Source of the DNA: Abelmoschus esculentus
Lineage: Eukaryota > Streptophyta > Magnoliopsida > Malvales > Malvaceae
Direction of reading: 5' to 3'
Length of the DNA: 64,000 nucleotides
NCBI GenBank assembly: GCA_035048815.1
Contig: JAUCBN010000047.1
Location: 11,560,001-11,624,000 of the forward strand
Shown here: positions 58,989-64,000 of the stretch, piece by piece
Position numbering within the stretch: position 1 is the stretch's first letter
Layout of the letters: every line of letters starts with the position of its first letter
Program-made: the position numbers and the translations under genes
Notes under the pieces: model-generated
Database searches by the model: none
Told to the model about the DNA's origin: nothing
Seen by the model: only the letters and a program-made list of their open reading frames with translations

Positions 58989-61900
58989 TCATATTCCCAG
59001 AATGGTTCTTATCTGATCTATAGGATGCCTTGCCAGTGATTTGGGATCTGGGTATTTGTTTTTGGGGTCCATGATTGCATTGTAAATAAGCTCGTAAGAA
59101 TCAGCCAATGACCTAGCTACCTGTATACATGCATCAGCACGTAGCTTTGGAACTTGCATCTGTTCGAACTCGGGCAAGGAACTCTCGCTTCCCAAAATAA
59201 ATCCAAAGAAAGCCTTCAAGCACTCTGAAAGAGAAGATGGACTCGTGTCTTCTAACTCAGATAATGGCGTCCGGGCTGCTGTATCCTTTGAATTACGGAA
59301 GTGATGCATCTTCATTGACAGGCCACATCTTCTAAGAATTGTGTCAACTTCTTTTTCCACGAGAACATTTACGTGATTATCAATCATAGTCCCAAGTTTA
59401 TTTGCATATTCAGCTGCAACCTCGTGTCCTAGTAATGGTTGCTGAATAGCACACAAGCAGTTGATAAGGAAGACCTTGGACGGAGCTTCACTATTCTGCA
59501 TAAATTAATGAGTAAAAAAGAGTACCTATAGCCCAGAACCATGCATGTAAAGTATATGAATCACATGAACACAAGATAAAACAGATCTATACTTTATTAA
59601 CCTGAGAGAATGTAGCAGAGTTGTTATTTGACAAAATTGCATCAACAGCAGATTTACTGAGCTGGCCCGAGTCAGAACTCATTCGGCTTCTTCTTGATGA
59701 GTGTCCCGATCCCTTTGATTTGTGTGCCTCTGCTGCTTGCTCACACATCTGCATTCCATCAAAGGCAGGAAGTTAATATACTGTACAGAAACTACTAAGG
59801 ACTAAAGTTTTGGCTCCTAAATTCTAATGCAGAGAACAGTTATCTAAGCAGGTGTTAACTATTCGAAAATAGGAAAATATTGTAAGGATCAATTACAAGT
59901 ACAGCACTCATTTGAGGAAAAAACACGACACACCTGTATAATTGGATCAAGTAAAGCAGATATAACCGGATCAAAAGCTGGCTTTTTCCCTGAAGCAGGA
60001 ACCATCATGCTGTTATATGTGTCGATTATCTCAAGCAGCACAGAGACTCCTTCCCTTACAGCTGGTGCCGGTGAAAGATCTACAGCAACCAGGGGAGGAT
60101 ATCGTAAAAGCTTTTCCCCACAACTTTTCAGAATTTCAAAGAATGTTTTCTGTGCAGCATCTTTGAGTGCCCATAGTGTATTGCAAAGAGATGTTTCTCT
60201 CCCTAGTAGATCTGATATCTGTAAGTAAACATATATTGTTATCAAAAGATGACGAGCAAACCATATACAACCAGAATAACAAGAGACAGACCACTCACTG
60301 TGTAGCTGTAGAACTCTAGCGTGTTACTAAGTTTATAAGAGATTATAAGACTAGGTTGTGACTGTAGAACTTGCTCAACTCTCACTTTAAAAGGCCGGCA
60401 AACTCCTTCAAAAATCCTATCCAGAACAAATGTCAAGTCTGCTTCAATCTTTCCAAAATCATTCTCCACATTCTTGGATAGAAATGGGTTTGCAGCAGAT
60501 CCAGTCTCTATTAATGCATCGGGATCTAGTAAAGCAAGCACAAGCTCACGTTCTGATGCCAAGGCCTATAACAGGAGCAGGAAAGCTAAATTAACACAAA
60601 AGAATGTAATTGAATGTTTCATAATCTAAATATAACAATATGAAGAAGAGAAGTAAAAAACATATAAATGTCTGTTTTTTTTCACAAACCTGATGTAACC
60701 ATCCTAGCATGTCTCCAACGTAACGTAAAGGATCATGCGCATGCACTTCTATTGGTCTTGGCATCCCACCTGGCCCTCCCCGTGTAAGAGAACTTATAAA
60801 CCTTCTAAATAATGCATTATGCCTCATATTTGCTACCTGTGATTACAACAGAAAATCTTAATAACATGCAACAAAAAAACCACAAGGCAGTGGCCTTATG
60901 AACATAAAATATTAACTCAATGAAGTCACCTCTTCAGCACAATACTTGAAAAGGACGGGTCGTTCCTTAAGACAGCACACAGCTGTTTTCAAAAGCTCAT
61001 TAACTTCTGGATTATCTGTGTCACCCAGTTTCCGACATTCTGCCTGAACCCACCTACAAGAAAGGGGCCAGACATGTCAACCAATTATTCCAACACTTGG
61101 GAAAATCCCCCGTATCTCATATTCTCTGTTAAGTAGAGAATCCCGCACACACAGCATAGCCAACAGCCACCAAAAATTGATTAACCTAATGTATGTAGCA
61201 AGAATATTTCACACTTTAATAAGAAATGAAGTATGAGATTAAGGATAGGACGAGGGAGGACAGTAATTAACAACATTTCAAACATGAGATCGTACTTTTA
61301 GCATGTTCCCTCCTACACCCCAAATTCTTAATGGATACCATAGTACGTTACTTAATTCTATCTTAGAATAAAAGTTCTATCATTCTACATATGCTTGACC
61401 TGCATAGTCGCTCATAAGCTCCTTCTTGGTACATAGCCATCATATCCATCAACTCCAAACCCGCACGCTGTGATAGATTCTCATGTTAGTGATTCTGTTA
61501 AAACATGTACTAACAATTGAAATGAAAAAGCATAAGGAACAGATCAAGTGATCAACATATGCAATGGCAAAGAAACCTAACAACAGAAGCAATTGACAGG
61601 CAAACTAAAGAGCAAGACAGAAAATTTATAACATGTTTTGAATCTAAAGATATCAATGGCTAATTTGGTAATTTATAGACATACAATTAAGAGTTCATAT
61701 GTAGATTAGGAAATATATTATTAACCTGATGATGCGTCCTGAGAAGTATTTTGCAATTGGAATGAATTTCTTGAACGTGAGAAAGTGCCTTGAAGAAATT
61801 TTCATCCAACTCTTCATCTCTCAATGCGCTAATCTACAAATGGAGGAGACGAACAATGAATTAAAAAAAACGGGCGTCAGAAAATGTTGAAGCTAAAACG

Positions 61901-62470
61901 AAAAAGAAAAAAAGGTTTACGAGTGAAAATAAACCTCTTGAAGAGAAAGCTGATAATCTCGAAGGAAGTAGGAGACTATCTGCTGCTTTTGAGTGGTAAC
62001 ATCGAGTTCCTGCTTCAACCTCTCTGTTGTATTGATAATATCACCGGTGCTAGCACTGCAACTGCTCAATGCCTTTGCAATCCTATCAGATTCGATCGGA
62101 TCTTTCTTTAATTACATAAAATAAGTCTAAGATGCGTGGAACGTTTCACATAGACATAGGAGAATGGAAATCTTAGATAAGAAAGGTAGAGCATATACGT
62201 ATCGCAGCAGTCGGCGAGGGAATTGACCTCGTTCTCGACTCGATCCAAAGCGAGTTGAGCAGCCTGGGAAGCACGGAGGAAATCGAGGTTGATATCGAGA
62301 GAGCGCTTCTCGATAGTGGATCTGAGATTGCGACGCGCCTGGGGAGTGTTCTCTGTGTAGAAAGTGGATAGAGTGTTGAGAGAAGCCAAAACTTCTGGGG
62401 TGTCCGTCCGACATTCCAAAACCTTCTTCAGTTTACGCGACAGCCCAGGAGCAAGTCCCCCTGCCACCAT
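58989..62470 (-). CDS. COG6: Conserved oligomeric Golgi complex subunit 6
   Basis: COG6 is a lobe-B subunit of the eight-part COG tether, which captures retrograde vesicles at the Golgi and maintains glycosylation enzymes. Ten exons (62470-62199, 62082-61935, 61833-61726, 61467-61400, 61053-60930, 60836-60690, 60565-60299, 60218-59934, 59748-59602, 59495-58989) give 690 residues, the usual COG6 length. The N-terminal about 150 residues are heptad-rich (RNLRSTIEKRSLDIN, LALDRVENEVNSLAD, TTERLKQELDVTTQKQQIV), as expected for the coiled-coil that joins COG8 and other lobe-B subunits. RPIEVHAHDPLRYVGDMLGW is a hallmark block in the centre. A Ser/Arg-rich plant segment (KSKGSGHSSRRSRMSSDSG) interrupts the C-terminal half. 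Start is the ATG of MVAGGLAPGLSRKLKK. Confidence 0.94.
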
Positions 62471-64000
62471 TTTCTTCTTCTCGTGGCTTCTACTCTCTTT
62501 TTTTCCGATCAATTGTCAAAATTTCCGATCCGTTTGAGCAATCGGAGGTAGAGTCATAGATCCATTTCCAGTTTCCATCATAAAATGTTATGAGTTTTCT
62601 GGTGTTGAATCCAATGTAAAGCCCGATAAGCTCCGGGTATTTGAAAACTTGGCCTGATTTCAAAGGTATTGAGTTACCCAAGAGTGAAGCCCACCCAAAA
62701 ACAATACTCTCGTGATCAAATCGACCCGATTTCGAATAAAAAAATTTAAGTTTTTATTTTATTTTATTATTAAACTCTTAAACTTGAGTTTGAAAAAAAT
62801 GAATATTTGTAAAATTCGAATTTTTTAACTATTTTAAAATGATCGTTTAGAAGAAAAAAATCGACGGATTAACAAGCGTTTAGAACCAAACTTGAATTGT
62901 TTGGGGTTAGTGTTACTAATGAACGATTGTTTCTTACAACAACAGCAACAAAATAAAAACGTGTCCTAAATCTTAAAACACGAAAAACTTGAAAGCAAAA
63001 TTAACCTAATTCTTTAATTTTAATTAATTAAGTGGTCCAAGATATTAATATAATTTATATTTTACGTGAATTCAAATTTTAATATTTATATTAAGTATAT
63101 AAATATCATTCTATTATAAAAAAATATGATATCATATGAAGCATATGTGTAAGACATAGCTAAGGCTTGTCATAAATTAATAAAAGTTAAACCGAAATGG
63201 TAGGTAAGATTATCTCTCATGATTATGTCACGGGTTCGTTATCATTTTTTAAAAACTATATTAATAGAGTATGAAAGGTTATTGTTTATATATTTTAAAA
63301 CATTATTTTAGTTAATTTGATTAATTTTTGAATTAATTAAAAAAATATATAATTAAGTAAATTATACAAATGATTATTGATTCGTTACACGTAATAAATT
63401 ATTGATATATATTAAAAATTTTAATAATTAAAAATTTTAATGATAACTTAATAAAGTCTAATGATATTTTATGTTATATAAAAAATAATGATTATTTTAT
63501 AATTTTTAAAAATTTATTTAATAAATAAATATATATATAAGATAAAATGAATACAATAAATGGAAGAGATTATATTTTTTTATTAAAAAATACAACTTTT
63601 TAGAAGTGTCATGGTAAAAAAAAAACATTATATTTATAAGATAAGATAAATTATAAAAAATCAGCACATGGAATTCAAAATAACTTCCTTCCAACGGTTT
63701 TATTATCTTGACAGTACTTTGCCTACCCTCAATGTACACAAAACGCATATATCTATGAGTTCATGGTGTGGATTGATAAGTCCTAATCTTATCCCTCAAA
63801 AAAGGGTCTCTCTCTACGGATATATTTGATAATGATTTTAAGTACTTTATAGGATCACACTGTGATAAAAGGGCATAGACAAAGTATCTTATTACAATGA
63901 TTCATGTTGTGTTCCATTACTTTGATTTTCTTAACACTCCAAGTTTATCTGTATGGAACACCAATACGTCACCTCGGCTCATCTGGTTATAGAATGCTAA
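62471..64000. other. COG6 promoter side and AT-rich DNA
   Basis: The first about 200 bases are likely the COG6 leader and promoter. Beyond 62700 the DNA is AT-rich with no recognised gene. The last about 300 bases are less AT-rich but I see no coding region. Confidence 0.4.

Noticed and set aside
62082..62198. Alternative COG6 acceptor joining at AAAG|ATCCGATCG
   Set aside because: Joining at CTGATAG|GATTGC keeps frame and gives CCDTIAKALSSC, which matches the family; the alternative does not.

Overview
This is a window of plant nuclear DNA, almost certainly from a dicot. The intergenic DNA is very AT-rich, most genes carry several GT-AG introns, and every recognisable gene has a plant counterpart. 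Nine multi-exon genes could be rebuilt exon by exon, with the reading frame closing exactly at each junction, plus one single-exon small secreted peptide. All exon models come from reading splice signals and protein families by eye; no alignment or transcript was available. The species cannot be fixed.

Layout. 1-2.4 kb: a six-cysteine knottin-like secreted peptide (+) with a duplicated promoter upstream. 2.6-5.4 kb (-): a 4-coumarate:CoA ligase-like enzyme ending in the peroxisomal signal SRL. 5.4-13 kb: repeat-rich DNA with a foldback element, a degenerate minisatellite, a SINE, hAT-like relics and a nested solo LTR. 13.2-21.7 kb (+): chromomethylase CMT2 in 23 coding exons. 21.7-25.9 kb: a nest of MITEs, an hAT-like element and a SINE. 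26.0-27.3 kb (+): a MYB-CC (PHL11-like) transcription factor, followed by SINEs. 29.2-30.4 kb (+): a pinoresinol-lariciresinol reductase. 30.6-31.1 kb: a tandem pair of telomere-like repeat units. 31.9-33.2 kb (-): a plastid-type GNAT acetyltransferase. 36.3-41.3 kb (-): a MAK/ICK/MOK-type protein kinase with a spliced leader. 43.3-45.7 kb (-): an ERD3/PMT21 Golgi methyltransferase-like protein. 48.8-51.2 kb (+): an unrecognised membrane protein. 54.4-57.6 kb (-): a WAT1-related transporter interrupted by an in-frame TGA. 59.0-62.5 kb (-): Golgi tethering subunit COG6.

The genes are not an operon or a biosynthetic cluster. They are unrelated housekeeping, epigenetic, specialised-metabolism and transport genes. 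From memory of Arabidopsis loci, the 4CL-like, CMT2, kinase, ERD3 and WAT1 genes lie in the same order as At4g19010, At4g19020, At4g19110, At4g19120 and At4g19185. The WAT1, kinase and PHL11 genes also recall At5g45370, At5g45430 and At5g45580. This looks like an ancestral block that Arabidopsis retains as two duplicated segments.

The most notable observations are the premature stop in the WAT1-like gene, the array of GTATCGAAAC motifs inside a solo LTR nested in an older hAT-like relic, several small repeat families shared across the window (with clear target-site duplications for some), the GC-AG intron in the 4CL-like gene, and repeat insertions inside a CMT2 intron. I found no convincing evidence of an entirely new multi-gene system.
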